Source: Rhizobium subbaraonis
GTDB lineage: Bacteria; Pseudomonadota; Alphaproteobacteria; Rhizobiales; Rhizobiaceae
Length of the DNA: 64,000 bases
Direction of reading: 5' to 3'
NCBI RefSeq assembly: GCF_900220975.1
Contig: NZ_OBQD01000003.1
Span: 310,001-374,000 of the forward strand
Made by a program: the position numbers and the translations under genes. Every line of letters begins with the position of its first letter. The first letter of the stretch is position 1. The notes under the pieces were generated by a model. It was not told where the DNA came from and made no database searches. It saw nothing but the letters and a program-made list of their open reading frames with translations. This document shows, piece by piece, positions 34,689 to 43,508 of the stretch.

Positions 34689-36332
34689 ATGGATTGCGAT
34701 GTGCTGGTGATCGGCGCGGGGCTGGCGGGCCTCGTGGCGGCGAGCGAGGCGGTGGATCGTGGCCTGCGGGTCACCGTGCTGGACCAGGAGGGGGAGCAGA
34801 ACCTGGGCGGCCAGGCCTTCTGGTCGCTGGGCGGCCTCTTTTTCATCGACAGTCCCGAACAGCGGCGCATGCGCATCCGCGACAGCCGCGCGCTCGCGCG
34901 GCAGGACTGGTTCGGTTCGGCGCAGTTCGACCGGCCGGAGGATCACTGGCCGCGCCTGTGGGCGGACGCCTATCTCGATTTCGCCGGAGGCGAGAAGCGG
35001 GCCTGGCTGCATGCGCAGGGCATGCGCTGGTTTCCGATCGTCGGCTGGGCCGAGCGCGGCGGCGGGCTCGCCACAGGCCATGGCAATTCCGTGCCGCGCT
35101 TTCACGTCACCTGGGGAACCGGGCCGGGCGTGCTAGCGCCTTTTCTTCGGCGGGTGCGGGAGGCTGAGGCGAAGGGGCGGCTGTCATTCCGCTTCCGCCA
35201 TCGTGTCGACCGCCTCCTTGTCGACAAGGGCGCCGTCGTCGGCGCGGAGGGTGCGGTTCTGGCTGCGGATCCCGTGGCTCGGGGCGCGCGGAGTTCACGC
35301 GACGCCGTCGGGGCCTTCGCGGTGTCGGCGGATGCGGTCGTCGTCGCGTCGGGCGGTATCGGCGGCAATCATGAGTTGGTGCGACGCAACTGGCCGGTCG
35401 ATCGGCTCGGGCCGGCGCCTGCCCGCATGGTCAGCGGCGTACCGCACCACGTCGACGGGCGAATGCTGGCGATCGCGCAGGAAGCAGGCGGCAGCGTCAT
35501 CAACGGCGACCGAATGTGGCACTATACGGAGGGCTTGCGGAACTGGGATCCGATCTGGCCCAACCACGGCATCCGCATCCTGCCGGGGCCGTCGTCGCTC
35601 TGGTTCGATGCTGACGGAAACCGTTTTTCCGCCCCCGCCATACCCGGCTTCGATACGCTGGGAACGCTGAAGGCGATTACCGCGTCGGGGCATGACTACA
35701 GCTGGTTCATCCTCACCAAAGCGATCATCAAGAAAGAGTTCGCCCTTTCCGGATCGGAGCAGAACCCGGACCTGACCGGCAAGGATATTCGCCTGCTTCT
35801 CAAGCGGCTCGGCCGAAATCCGCCGGGGCCGGTGCAGGCCTTCATGGACAAGGGCGAGGATTTCGTCGTCCGCGATCGGTTGGAGGACCTCGTCGCCGCG
35901 ATGAATGCGCTGACGGGCGAGGGCAGGCTGGATGCGGCGCATGTCCGCGCGCAGGTCGAGGCGCGGGACCGGGAAATCGACAACGCGTTTTCCAAGGATG
36001 CGCAGACGGTCGCGATCCGGGGTGCGCGCAGATATCTCGGCGATCTGCTGATGCGCACGGCGCGGCCGCACAGAATGCTGGACCCCACGGCGGGACCGCT
36101 GATTGCGGTGCGGCTCAACCTTCTCACGCGCAAGACGCTGGGCGGGCTGCAGACCGACCTTGGCGGCCGCGTGCTCGAACTTTCTGGCAAGCCGGTGCCG
36201 GGGCTCTACGCGGCCGGCGAGGTTTCCGGCTTCGGCGGAGGAGGGGTGCACGGCTACAATGCGCTGGAAGGAACGTTCCTCGGCGGCTGTCTCTTTTCCG
36301 GGCGGATCGCCGGCCGGAACGTCTGCGCGTGA
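34689..36332 (+). CDS. FAD-binding dehydrogenase (KsdD/flavoprotein family)
   Basis: A 547-residue flavoprotein. N-terminal Rossmann motif DVLVIGAGLAGLVAASEAVD, then GGQAFWSLGGLFF; FAD contacts ASGGIGGNH; a C-terminal block LLTRKTLGGLQTDLGGRVLE ... GLYAAGEVSGFGGGGVHG. It belongs to the FAD-binding dehydrogenase family of unknown physiological substrate that resembles 3-ketosteroid dehydrogenases and fumarate reductases. GGGAGGGC lies before ATG 34689. Confidence 0.88.
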   Translation: MDCDVLVIGAGLAGLVAASEAVDRGLRVTVLDQEGEQNLGGQAFWSLGGLFFIDSPEQRRMRIRDSRALARQDWFGSAQFDRPEDHWPRLWADAYLDFAGGEKRAWLHAQGMRWFPIVGWAERGGGLATGHGNSVPRFHVTWGTGPGVLAPFLRRVREAEAKGRLSFRFRHRVDRLLVDKGAVVGAEGAVLAADPVARGARSSRDAVGAFAVSADAVVVASGGIGGNHELVRRNWPVDRLGPAPARMVSGVPHHVDGRMLAIAQEAGGSVINGDRMWHYTEGLRNWDPIWPNHGIRILPGPSSLWFDADGNRFSAPAIPGFDTLGTLKAITASGHDYSWFILTKAIIKKEFALSGSEQNPDLTGKDIRLLLKRLGRNPPGPVQAFMDKGEDFVVRDRLEDLVAAMNALTGEGRLDAAHVRAQVEARDREIDNAFSKDAQTVAIRGARRYLGDLLMRTARPHRMLDPTAGPLIAVRLNLLTRKTLGGLQTDLGGRVLELSGKPVPGLYAAGEVSGFGGGGVHGYNALEGTFLGGCLFSGRIAGRNVCA

Positions 36333-36443
36333 AGGCGCTGCGCTCGTGGCGCGGGCCTGCGGCCGATGTGGTTTACTGCGCTGCCTCTGCCGCAAGGCGG
36401 CCAGGCTGCGGCCTGACATTGCCGCAGCCGCGCGAACCTTCAG

Positions 36444-38270
36444 TTATTGCGCCGCGGTCGTCTGCTCTTCCGCGCCCGCCTCGCCCTGACCATCGTTGAA
36501 CTGCAGGCGGGCCAGCTTGGCATAGAGGCCGCCGCTGCGGACCAGCGACTGATGCGTGCCTTCCTCGACGATGCGGCCGTGCTCCAAAACGAGGATACGG
36601 TCCGCCTTGAGGACGGTCGCCAGCCGGTGAGCGATGACAATCGTGGTGCGCTGCCCCATCAGGCCGTCCAGCGCCTTCTGCACGAGTTTCTCGCTTTGCG
36701 CATCCAGCGCTGAGGTCGCTTCGTCGAGCAGAAGCAGCGGTGCGTCCTTGAGGATGGCGCGGGCGATGGCAAGCCGCTGGCGCTGGCCGCCGGAAAGGGT
36801 CACGCCGCGCTCGCCGACGGCGGTGTCGAAGCCATTGTCGAGCCGGTTGATGAACTCCTCGGCCTGGGCGGCGCGGGCGGCGGCAACGATCTGTTCGCGC
36901 GAGACGCCGGGCATGCCGAAAGCGATGTTGTCGGCGATCGACGCGGCGAAGATCGTCACGTCTTGCGGCACGACCGCGATGCGGGCGCGGACCTCATGCG
37001 GATCGGCGGTGCGCAAGTCGATGCCGTCCAGCTTCACGCTGCCGCTGACCGGATCGTAGAAGCGCAGAAGCAGCGACAGGATGGTGCTCTTGCCGGCTCC
37101 GGAGGGGCCGACGACCGCGATCGTCTCGCCCGGACGGATCGCGAAGGACAGCCCGTTGAGGCTGCGGTAGCCGGGGCGGGAGGGATAGGCGAAGTGGACG
37201 TCGGAAAACTCCACCGCGCCGCGGGCGGGTACGGGCAGAGCGACGGGAGACGGCGGTGCGGTGATCGAGGGCTTTTCGTCCAGAAGCTCCGTCAACCTTT
37301 CGGCCGCACCCGAGGCCTGAGACAGTTCACCCCATACCTCGGACAGGGAGCCCAGGCTGCCGGCGGCGAAGACCGAGTAGAGCAGGAACTGGCCGAGCGT
37401 GCCGGCCGAGAGGTTGCCCGAGAGCACGTCCTGCGCCCCGAACCAGAGCACGCCGACGACGCTGCCGAATATCATCGCGATCGCAAAGGCGGTGAGCAGC
37501 GAACGGGCGAGGATGGCGGAGCGAGCCGCGCCGAAGGCCGCCTCGACCGCTGCGCCGAAGCGTTCGCGCGCCGCCGGCTCCGCATTGAAGGCCTGCACCG
37601 TGCGGGCCGCCGAAATCACCTCGCCTGCATAGGCGGAAGCATTCGCAAGCGTATCCTGCGCCTGGCGGGAGCGACGGCGAACCGACCGGCCGAAGGCGAC
37701 GAGCGGGAAGACGATGAGAGGAATGGCAGAAAGCACCAGGCTCGAAAGCTTCGGGCTCGTGTAGATCATCATCGCGATCGCGCCGAGACAGAGGATCAGG
37801 TTGCGCAGGGCGACCGAAGCGGTGGCACCCACGGCCGACTTGATCTGGGTCGTGTCGGCCGTCAGGCGCGAGACGATCTCGCCGGACTGGCTGCGATCGA
37901 AGAAATCGGGTGCCAGTTCCGTGACGCGTGCGAACACCGCGCGGCGCAGGTCGGAGACGACGCGCTCGCCGAGCGTGATGACGAAGAAGTAGCGAAAGGC
38001 GCTGGCAAGCGCGAGCAGGATCGCCAGCGCAAACAGCATCATGAAATAGGTATTGATGAAGCCCGCGTCGGATTCGGAGAAACCGTGGTCGATCATGCGG
38101 CGCACGGCCAGTGGCAAAGCAAGCGTCGTCACTGCCGCGGTCACCAGGGCTGCAAGGGCGCCGGCGACGAGGCCGCGGTAGCGGCCGAGATAGGGTGCCA
38201 AAGCTGCGAGCGGGCGGAGAGACTTGCGTTCGCTCCTGCGTTCGGCGCCTGCTTGCATTTCGTTGCTCAC
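36444..38270 (-). CDS. ABC exporter, fused permease-ATPase (MsbA type)
   Basis: 608 residues from GTG 38270, preceded by AGAGG; earlier in-frame codons have no ribosome site. Six TM helices (~30-320) are followed by one nucleotide-binding domain with Walker [13 protein letters not shown]-loop, signature [15 protein letters not shown], Walker [13 protein letters not shown] and H-loop IAHRL. It acts as a homodimer; the substrate is unknown, with lipid or drug export most common. It is divergent from rpmE. Confidence 0.93.
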   Translation of the reverse strand: MSNEMQAGAERRSERKSLRPLAALAPYLGRYRGLVAGALAALVTAAVTTLALPLAVRRMIDHGFSESDAGFINTYFMMLFALAILLALASAFRYFFVITLGERVVSDLRRAVFARVTELAPDFFDRSQSGEIVSRLTADTTQIKSAVGATASVALRNLILCLGAIAMMIYTSPKLSSLVLSAIPLIVFPLVAFGRSVRRRSRQAQDTLANASAYAGEVISAARTVQAFNAEPAARERFGAAVEAAFGAARSAILARSLLTAFAIAMIFGSVVGVLWFGAQDVLSGNLSAGTLGQFLLYSVFAAGSLGSLSEVWGELSQASGAAERLTELLDEKPSITAPPSPVALPVPARGAVEFSDVHFAYPSRPGYRSLNGLSFAIRPGETIAVVGPSGAGKSTILSLLLRFYDPVSGSVKLDGIDLRTADPHEVRARIAVVPQDVTIFAASIADNIAFGMPGVSREQIVAAARAAQAEEFINRLDNGFDTAVGERGVTLSGGQRQRLAIARAILKDAPLLLLDEATSALDAQSEKLVQKALDGLMGQRTTIVIAHRLATVLKADRILVLEHGRIVEEGTHQSLVRSGGLYAKLARLQFNDGQGEAGAEEQTTAAQ

Positions 38271-38317
38271 GTTTACCTCTTCAGCGGGCCGCTGCATCGC
38301 GATTGCTTTTTGGGCTC

Positions 38318-38346
38318 TTGTTATCCGGCCGGCCTTCATGTATAGG
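38318..38346 (+). promoter_or_regulatory. Sigma-70-like promoter of rpmE
   Basis: -35 TTGTTA (38318-38323), 17-nt spacer, -10 TATAGG (38341-38346), 115 nt upstream of the rpmE start. Read by eye. Confidence 0.5.
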
Positions 38347-38461
38347 CTCGCCATCGAATTGGGAAGCCGCTGGCCTGGTCGGTCGCGGCTTCATTTACGT
38401 CTTTGACCCGGCTGCCGCAACTGCTTGCGACAAAAGGTCCCCGGAACGCAGGAAGATTGTC

Positions 38462-38683
38462 ATGAAGGCTGATATCCATCCCGACTACCACACCATCAAG
38501 GTCGTCATGACCGACGGTACCGAGTACGAAACCCGTTCGACCTGGGGTACCGAAGGCGCCGTGATGAACCTCGAAATCGACCCCAAGTCCCATCCGGCCT
38601 GGACGGGCGGCAACCAGCAGCTCATGGACCGCGGCGGCCGCGTTTCCAAGTTCAAGAAGCGCTTCGAAGGCCTCGGCCTCTAA
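38462..38683 (+). CDS. rpmE: 50S ribosomal protein L31
   Basis: A 73-residue L31 protein ([20 protein letters not shown] at the start, [16 protein letters not shown] at the end) of the zinc-free type: the CxxC zinc ligands of the C-plus form are absent. It is a component of the large-subunit central protuberance. A strong terminator follows immediately. Confidence 0.97.
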   Translation: MKADIHPDYHTIKVVMTDGTEYETRSTWGTEGAVMNLEIDPKSHPAWTGGNQQLMDRGGRVSKFKKRFEGLGL

Positions 38684-38706
38684 GCCTCCTGCCAGACGCG
38701 ATTGCG

Positions 38707-38728
38707 AAGCCCGGGTTTACCCGGGCTT
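38707..38728 (+). terminator. Intrinsic terminator of rpmE
   Basis: A 9-bp stem AAGCCCGGG / CCCGGGCTT with a 4-nt loop, followed by TTTTTTG. Confidence 0.93.
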
Positions 38729-38794
38729 TTTTGTTGCCCGGATTTCCTCGGATGCCCTCGTCGATACGGTGACGGCGACCGAGAGACACAAAAA

Positions 38795-38813
38795 ACCCGG
38801 CCTGGGGCCGGGT
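38795..38813 (-). terminator. Intrinsic terminator of rcdA
   Basis: On the minus strand, stem ACCCGGCC / GGCCGGGT with a short loop is followed by TTTTTTGTG, 29 nt after the rcdA stop. Confidence 0.88.
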
Positions 38814-38841
38814 CCGACGTCGATCACGGGCTGTGTGCGGA

Positions 38842-39360
38842 TCAGTTGTTGCCGAAGGCGGTGTGCAGCAGGCTCAACTGCGCCTGGACGCTGTTCTGGT
38901 TATCGTTGACGAAGCTCTGCGTCTCCTGCGGGCGATAGACCTCGCGGTCGAGCAGGGCAACGCGGTTCTGCAGCCGCAGCGAGCGCTCGATCAGATCGAG
39001 GAAGGCTTCCGGCAGTTCGTTCCAGCCGGGAGCGGCACGGTCGACGTTGAACCCGTCGAGGCGAACCTTGCTCTTTTCGGAAATCACCTGGTCGCGCGTC
39101 ATTTCGCCGTTGTTGACGGCGCGCTGCAGCAGCAGCCACGAGGCCATCTGCATCAGACGCGTGGTCAGCCGCATGGATTCGGCGGCGTAGAGAACCGATG
39201 CCATGCGGGGCAGCACCTTTGCTGCCTGCCGGCCCGGACCATCGAGATAGGTTGCGGTCTCTTCCACGAGGCCCATGCCTTCAGCGTAGAGATTCTTGAA
39301 CTGCGGCGAGGTGGCGGCGTGGCCAGCTAAGCTGACGGTGTTCAATCCTCTTTCAGACAT
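38842..39360 (-). CDS. rcdA: RcdA-like protein (DUF1465)
   Basis: A 172-residue helical protein of the DUF1465/RcdA family. Conserved stretches: FKNLYAEGMGLVEETATYLD, LYAAESMRLTTRLMQMASWL, LQRAVNNGEMTRDQVISEKS, and LPEAFLDLIERSLRLQNRVA. In Caulobacter RcdA is a ClpXP adaptor-hierarchy protein required for timed CtrA proteolysis. A perfect CtrA box lies 118 nt upstream (39478-39492), so CtrA control of its own degradation factor is suggested. Confidence 0.9.
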   Translation of the reverse strand: MSERGLNTVSLAGHAATSPQFKNLYAEGMGLVEETATYLDGPGRQAAKVLPRMASVLYAAESMRLTTRLMQMASWLLLQRAVNNGEMTRDQVISEKSKVRLDGFNVDRAAPGWNELPEAFLDLIERSLRLQNRVALLDREVYRPQETQSFVNDNQNSVQAQLSLLHTAFGNN

Positions 39361-39477
39361 GGCCCCATTCCTGTTTAACGCATCACAATTCAGGTAACCC
39401 GCGGACCGAACGTCTGTTCCGCCGGTCGTTTCATGCGGGCAGAATGATGCCTTAGCTGATTTCGCGCAAGCGTGATC

Positions 39478-39492
39478 TTAACAAAGGGTTAA
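39478..39492. promoter_or_regulatory. Perfect CtrA box upstream of rcdA
   Basis: TTAA-CAAAGGG-TTAA, exactly the TTAA-N7-TTAA consensus. It lies 118 nt before the rcdA start codon and 44 nt beyond the sRNA terminator T-run. Confidence 0.75.
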
Positions 39493-39535
39493 TCTCCACA
39501 ATTCTTTACAAATTTGGACAAGATGTGGAAAGCAC

Positions 39536-39639
39536 AAAAAAAAAGAGCCGCGGGAAAGCGGCTCTCAAGGTAAAACAGGGAGAAAATCAGACCCATTCCC
39601 CAAGCGGCGAAAATGTCTGAGTCCGGACTGGTCCGGGCA
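39536..39639 (-). ncRNA. Candidate CtrA-controlled small RNA (~104 nt)
   Basis: Between a CtrA-box promoter (39646-39676) and an intrinsic terminator (39544-39565 plus an eight-base T-run) lies a region with no reading frame. The predicted RNA has a 5' hairpin (CCGGA / TCCGG), a middle stem (TCAGA-CATT / AATG-GG-TCTGA), an unpaired linker TTTTCTCCCTGTTTTACC with a CUCCC anti-Shine-Dalgarno, and the terminator stem AGAGCCGC / GCGGCTCT. This three-stem layout fits a trans-acting sRNA. A known rhizobial CtrA-linked sRNA, GspR, has three stem-loops, but I cannot confirm homology. Confidence 0.65.
39544..39565 (-). terminator. Intrinsic terminator of the sRNA candidate
   Basis: Perfect 8-bp stem AGAGCCGC / GCGGCTCT with a 6-nt loop, followed on the minus strand by eight Ts. 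Confidence 0.92.
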
Positions 39640-39645
39640 TGCGAT

Positions 39646-39676
39646 TAATAGCCGATGATGCTTAACGGACGGTTAA
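39646..39676 (-). promoter_or_regulatory. CtrA-box promoter of the sRNA candidate
   Basis: A perfect TTAA-N7-TTAA (39662-39676) overlaps where the -35 would be for a minus-strand -10 CTATTA (39651 to 39646) with 17-nt spacing; the start point would be near 39639. A second -10-like CTATAT (39687 to 39682) lies upstream of the box and could drive a longer transcript. Confidence 0.6.
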
Positions 39677-39732
39677 CTCAAATATAGTTCGGTCGCGAAA
39701 CCGCACATGTCCGCCTGTAGCAAACCGGCATT

Positions 39733-39921
39733 CTAGCGAAACAGTTGCTCGGCAGCCGAGCGGCTTTTGCCCTTACGGGTGACTTCTTCTTCCAGCCGCG
39801 AGATTTCTTCCTTCAGAAGCGCAATCCGGCTTGCAAGCTCGTCCGCCGAAAGCATCGAGAGGTCGCAACCGATCTCGTGTGTCACCTTGCGTACCGGCCG
39901 GTCGTCGTCCGACATACTCAT
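39733..39921 (-). CDS. DUF1192 small protein
   Basis: A 62-residue protein of the DUF1192 family: an N-terminal acidic stretch (SMSDDDRPVRK), then LSADELASRIALLKEEISRL and a basic end. It is predicted to be a short coiled coil. ATG 39921 overlaps the stop of the upstream MFS gene by 4 nt (ATGA), so it is coupled. Function unknown. Confidence 0.88.
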   Translation of the reverse strand: MSMSDDDRPVRKVTHEIGCDLSMLSADELASRIALLKEEISRLEEEVTRKGKSRSAAEQLFR

Positions 39922-41201
39922 CGTTCATCCTCCGTCATGGTCTGGGAGGGCACGTCGGCGGTTCCCTGCTGGCTGGCACGCGGCGACATGCGCAGGCTCT
40001 CCGGCGTCGTCATCGTGCCGGGATTGAGAGTGGTATAGCTCTCGCGGGCGCTGGCGGGAAGGGCTGCGCGGCGCCGGCTGCGGAAGATCGAATAGGCGGT
40101 GATCAGCAGATGCGCCCCGAAGGTGACCAGGAACAGGGCGTAAGGGCCGACCGACGTCATCACCGGGCCGCCCAGCGTGGGGCCAATGATGGTTCCGATC
40201 CCGTAGAGAAGCAGCAGGCCACCGGACACCTTCACGAAATCTTCCGCGTTGGCGAAGTCGTTGGCATGGGAAACGGCGATCGGATAGAGGGCGTTTGCCG
40301 CCGCGCCGTAGACGGCGATGACGATCAGGAGGGCTATGACGGAACTCGGTTGCAGGAGGAACATCGCCAGGCCGGCAAGGGCCGCCACGCCTGCAAGCGC
40401 GGCGAGCACGTAGCGGCGGTCGACGCGGTCTGAGACGCGACCCGCCGGCAGCTGCATGACGGCACCGGCGAAAATCGTCACGCTCATCATCATCGCGATC
40501 GTGCTGGACGCGAGCCCGGCCTCGGCGCCGAAGACGGCACCCAGCGTGCCGAATGCGCCGTTGGCGATGCCGATGAGGACGATGCCGACGCAGGCGACCG
40601 GCGAGGTGCGAAACAGGGTGGGGATATCGAGGCTGACCTGCTTCAGCGGCTGCGGGGAGGCAGCGGTCGACAGCGTCGTCGGCAGCATGGCGAGGCAGTA
40701 GAGGATGCCGGCGACCATGAACAGGATCGGCGTTCCGGTGTCGCCGAGCGTGACCATCATCTGTCCGCCGACGACGCCGAACAGGGTGATGGCGATGTAG
40801 AGCGAGAAGATGACGCCGCGGCTCTCGTTCGTCGCCCGCTCGTTCAGCCAGCTTTCGATGATCATTGAAGTGCCGGCAATGGAGAAGCCGGTGACGGCGC
40901 GCAGCGCCACCCACCAGAACGGATCCACCAGGATGCCGGTCAGAAGCGCGATGATGGCGATCAGGGAGGCGAAGCCGGAGAAGGCGCGCACGTGGCCGAT
41001 GCGCTTGACCACCTTCGGTGCCAGCAGGCAGCCCAGCACGAAGCCGCTGGCCCAGGATGTGCCGATCAGGCCCAGCAGCGTGGTCGGATAGCCCTCATGG
41101 GCGCCGCGAACCGGCAGGAGCAGGCCATGCAGGCCGTTGCCGAGGAAAAGAAAAAGGGTGCCGAGGAGAAGTGCGAAGACGGAAACAAGGTTTTTTCGCA
41201 T
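39918..41201 (-). CDS. MFS transporter (YcaD/UMF2-like)
   Basis: A 427-residue permease with 12 hydrophobic segments. Seen: LGNGLHGLLLPVRGAHEGYP, IGTSWASGFVLGCLLAPKVV, ALRAVTGFSIAGTSMIIESW and LNERATNESRGVIFSLYIA. This arrangement is that of the YcaD-type MFS group, with unknown substrate. A hydrophilic C-terminal tail of ~55 residues follows. ATG 41201 (AGGATA upstream) is preferred over 41216. Co-translated with DUF1192. Confidence 0.87.
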   Translation of the reverse strand: MRKNLVSVFALLLGTLFLFLGNGLHGLLLPVRGAHEGYPTTLLGLIGTSWASGFVLGCLLAPKVVKRIGHVRAFSGFASLIAIIALLTGILVDPFWWVALRAVTGFSIAGTSMIIESWLNERATNESRGVIFSLYIAITLFGVVGGQMMVTLGDTGTPILFMVAGILYCLAMLPTTLSTAASPQPLKQVSLDIPTLFRTSPVACVGIVLIGIANGAFGTLGAVFGAEAGLASSTIAMMMSVTIFAGAVMQLPAGRVSDRVDRRYVLAALAGVAALAGLAMFLLQPSSVIALLIVIAVYGAAANALYPIAVSHANDFANAEDFVKVSGGLLLLYGIGTIIGPTLGGPVMTSVGPYALFLVTFGAHLLITAYSIFRSRRRAALPASARESYTTLNPGTMTTPESLRMSPRASQQGTADVPSQTMTEDER

Positions 41202-41358
41202 CGGGTATCCTGCCACTCTGCAACCAAACTGAACTATGCCGACAAGAGCATGATTTCCATAGCTGCAATACAGCCGATGGATGAATCATGCCTTACGCGA
41301 AACCCTCGACTTGGAAAAATGTCGCCGTTGTGACAGGAACGCGAAAAAGGAAACGCCG

Positions 41359-41514
41359 ATGTCGAAAGTCCTTCCGCTCCTGCTGCTCGTCGCGATGGTG
41401 CTGCATGTCATCCGGCCGCTCGACCTGCCGGGACTGCGCCGTCGGCGGGACTTCTGGAAGATCGCCGTCGGCGCGATCGCAGTGATGATGGTGACGGTTC
41501 TGATCCGGCCATAA
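41359..41514 (+). CDS. Small two-helix membrane protein
   Basis: A 51-residue protein (MSKVLPLLLLVAMVLHVIRP; DFWKIAVGAIAVMMVTVLIR) with two hydrophobic helices joined by an Arg-rich turn (GLRRRRDFW). AAGGAAACGCCG precedes ATG 41359. I recognise no family, but such short predicted membrane proteins are widely conserved in rhizobia. Divergent from the MFS gene. Confidence 0.75.
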   Translation: MSKVLPLLLLVAMVLHVIRPLDLPGLRRRRDFWKIAVGAIAVMMVTVLIRP

Positions 41515-41600
41515 GGGCGAGGCGATCGATGCCGCTCGCCACGGCGGCTTGATCGCTTCCGCTGACGTCGTCTTGCACGATCCTCTTGCGGACAAACAAA
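41515..41600. other. Intergenic, no feature seen
   Basis: Nothing recognisable between the small membrane protein and the minus-strand terminator at 41601-41621. Confidence 0.5.
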
Positions 41601-41621
41601 AGGGCCGCACCAGGCGGCCCT
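41601..41621 (-). terminator. Intrinsic terminator of the 24-codon ORF
   Basis: Perfect 8-bp stem AGGGCCGC / GCGGCCCT with a 5-nt loop, followed on the minus strand by TTTGTTTGTC. A further hairpin TGAGCC / GGCTCA lies at 41649-41664, between the small ORF and this terminator. Confidence 0.8.
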
Positions 41622-41677
41622 CCATGAGGTTTGGCTCTGTGACAAGCCTGAGCCTATGGGCTCAAGGAAGGTGTGGT

Positions 41678-41752
41678 TCAGAACGAGGGCTGCCTCGCTC
41701 CCACCATCGCATTTCCCACTGCCGTCACGAGGTCCGAAATCTCATTAGACAT
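41678..41752 (-). CDS. Candidate 24-residue peptide
   Basis: ATG 41752 is preceded by an excellent ribosome site (GGAAGGTGATCC) and encodes MSNEISDLVTAVGNAMVGAR then QPSF. A terminator lies 57 nt downstream and a possible promoter upstream. The peptide has an amphipathic central part. No homologue is known to me; it may be a leader peptide, toxin-like peptide or small regulator. Confidence 0.5.
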   Translation of the reverse strand: MSNEISDLVTAVGNAMVGARQPSF

Positions 41753-41789
41753 TGGATCACCTTCCTTTCTGTACGTTGACGATAAACCT

Positions 41790-41817
41790 AATCTAGGAAC
41801 TCGAACTCGATCTGCAA
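41790..41817 (-). promoter_or_regulatory. Possible promoter of the 24-codon ORF
   Basis: On the minus strand, TTGCAG (41817-41812), 16 nt, then TAGATT (41795-41790). Weak match by eye. Confidence 0.35.
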
Positions 41818-41984
41818 GGCTGTCGCGTCGATTTCCCGGTACTTCGCTGAAGCGCCGCAGCTGACGCGCAAGGTTCGCTAAAGCTGAAATCGCTAATTTA
41901 AATCCCGGAATGTGACGATCATCCGTGACCCTGGGGAAACGCTTCTCGCAGGTCTCACCCGACAAATGCATTGCGAGATTCTCC
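41818..41984. other. Intergenic leader of the glycan cassette
   Basis: About 170 nt upstream of the four-gene cassette, less GC-rich than its surroundings. No clear promoter could be chosen by eye. Confidence 0.4.
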
Positions 41985-43508
41985 ATGGATACCAGCGTTT
42001 CTTCAACGATCGCCGACCGAGTAACCAGCCTGTCGGCCAAATTCGACGCGATCGAGGAGAAGCTCGGCGCGCTGGCCGAAAGCCAGTCCCTGCATGGTGA
42101 AATCCAGCTGGAGGTGGTCAAGCTGTTGCAGCATATCCAGATGCAGCAGCAGGTCAGTCTGGAACAGCTCGGCGCGATCGCGGAATCGGTGCCCGGCGAA
42201 GAGGTGGTGTCGAAAAAGGATCTAGCCGCGCTTGAAGCCGTCATCACGCATGAGGGCCAGAAGCGTGCGCTTGAAACTCATGTCCTGAAGCAATCCGCGA
42301 ACCTCGCCCTTCGCGATGCGACGGCCGGAAAGATGCCTGTCCGCTGCGCCTTTCTTGTGCATTCCATCCCCATGTGGGACGCGCTTTCTGATGTTTATGG
42401 CGCGATGGTGGCGGACGAACGCTTCGATCCGATCGTGATCTCGCTGAACTCCACGCCACTCGGGCGCGGCGCCTATGAGGGCGAGGACAAGGTGAGCGCC
42501 GCCTTCGATGCGATGGGCATACCCCACCTTCGCTTCAACATGGACGATTCCTATGCGGCCCTGGATATTCTGAAGGCTCTCCGGCCAGCCGTCATATTCC
42601 GCCAGCAGCAGTGGGATACGCCCCTGCCGCCGGCATTCCACACAGCCGAGCTGACATTCGCCCGCATCTGCGTCGTTCCCTATGGAACCAACATTCTCTC
42701 GCGCTTCGGCGGCAATTCAGGTCCGGAAATCTCGCCGCTTGCGTTCGACCAGGCCTATCATCGCGCCGCCTGGAGGATCTTCTGCGAGACCGAAATGACC
42801 CAGTCGTACTATCGGTCATTCGCTCATTCCGATCCATCGAAGTTCCGTCTCAGCGGTTACCCCAAGCTCAGCAGCCTGGTGAAGTGTAAAGGAAAAGGAA
42901 AGTGGCCCCTTCCCGAACCGAAGGGAAGGACCTTCCGGGTGGTCTGGGCGCCGCATTACTCGCTCGGCAAGAACGGCGTCGGCTTCGGCGTCTTCAACCT
43001 CATCTTCAGCGACATGATCGAGTGGGCCAGGGAGCAGAAGGACATTCAGTTCGTCCTCAAGCCGCATCCGGCTCTTTTCTCTAGCGTCCTGGGTGCCGAA
43101 CAGGCTGCGGCATTCAAGAAGATCTGGAACGCAATGCCCAACTGCGCGATCGAGGAGCAGCTGTACGGCCAATTGTTTGACGCGTCCGATATCATGGTGA
43201 CGGACGGGGTTTCATTCCTGACGGAGTACCACGTCTTCAACAAACCCTTGATCTTCTTTGATTCCGGCCACCACGTACCTTTCAATCCTCTGGGCAAGGT
43301 CGCCGAGGCGTGCGCGCATAGGGTCCAGACATTCGCAGAGCTGAAGAAAGCCGTCATCGCCTACAAGAACGGAAAATCCTGGGACAAGGAGAAGGAGGTG
43401 AGCAAGCTCCTGGACATCCTGAGGCCCAATACCGACGACCCGGCAACGACTATCCTGAATACCATCGCCGCAGATATTCTCAATGAGGGTGCCAAGCACA
43501 ATGCGTGA
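41985..43508 (+). CDS. CDP-glycerol:glycerophosphotransferase-like protein
   Basis: A 507-residue protein. Residues ~1-75 are a predicted coiled coil (DRVTSLSAKFDAIEEKLGAL). A GT-B-like fold follows: CAFLVHSIPMWDALSDVYGA, FRQQQWDTPLPPAFH, FRVVWAPHYSLG, FVLKPHPALFSS, and TDGVSFLTEYHVFNKPLIFF, the last block and the HP-motif being typical of the TagB/TagF glycerophosphotransferase family. It should transfer a polyol-phosphate to a glycan. The 3' end overlaps the next gene by 8 nt. Confidence 0.82.
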   Translation: MDTSVSSTIADRVTSLSAKFDAIEEKLGALAESQSLHGEIQLEVVKLLQHIQMQQQVSLEQLGAIAESVPGEEVVSKKDLAALEAVITHEGQKRALETHVLKQSANLALRDATAGKMPVRCAFLVHSIPMWDALSDVYGAMVADERFDPIVISLNSTPLGRGAYEGEDKVSAAFDAMGIPHLRFNMDDSYAALDILKALRPAVIFRQQQWDTPLPPAFHTAELTFARICVVPYGTNILSRFGGNSGPEISPLAFDQAYHRAAWRIFCETEMTQSYYRSFAHSDPSKFRLSGYPKLSSLVKCKGKGKWPLPEPKGRTFRVVWAPHYSLGKNGVGFGVFNLIFSDMIEWAREQKDIQFVLKPHPALFSSVLGAEQAAAFKKIWNAMPNCAIEEQLYGQLFDASDIMVTDGVSFLTEYHVFNKPLIFFDSGHHVPFNPLGKVAEACAHRVQTFAELKKAVIAYKNGKSWDKEKEVSKLLDILRPNTDDPATTILNTIAADILNEGAKHNA

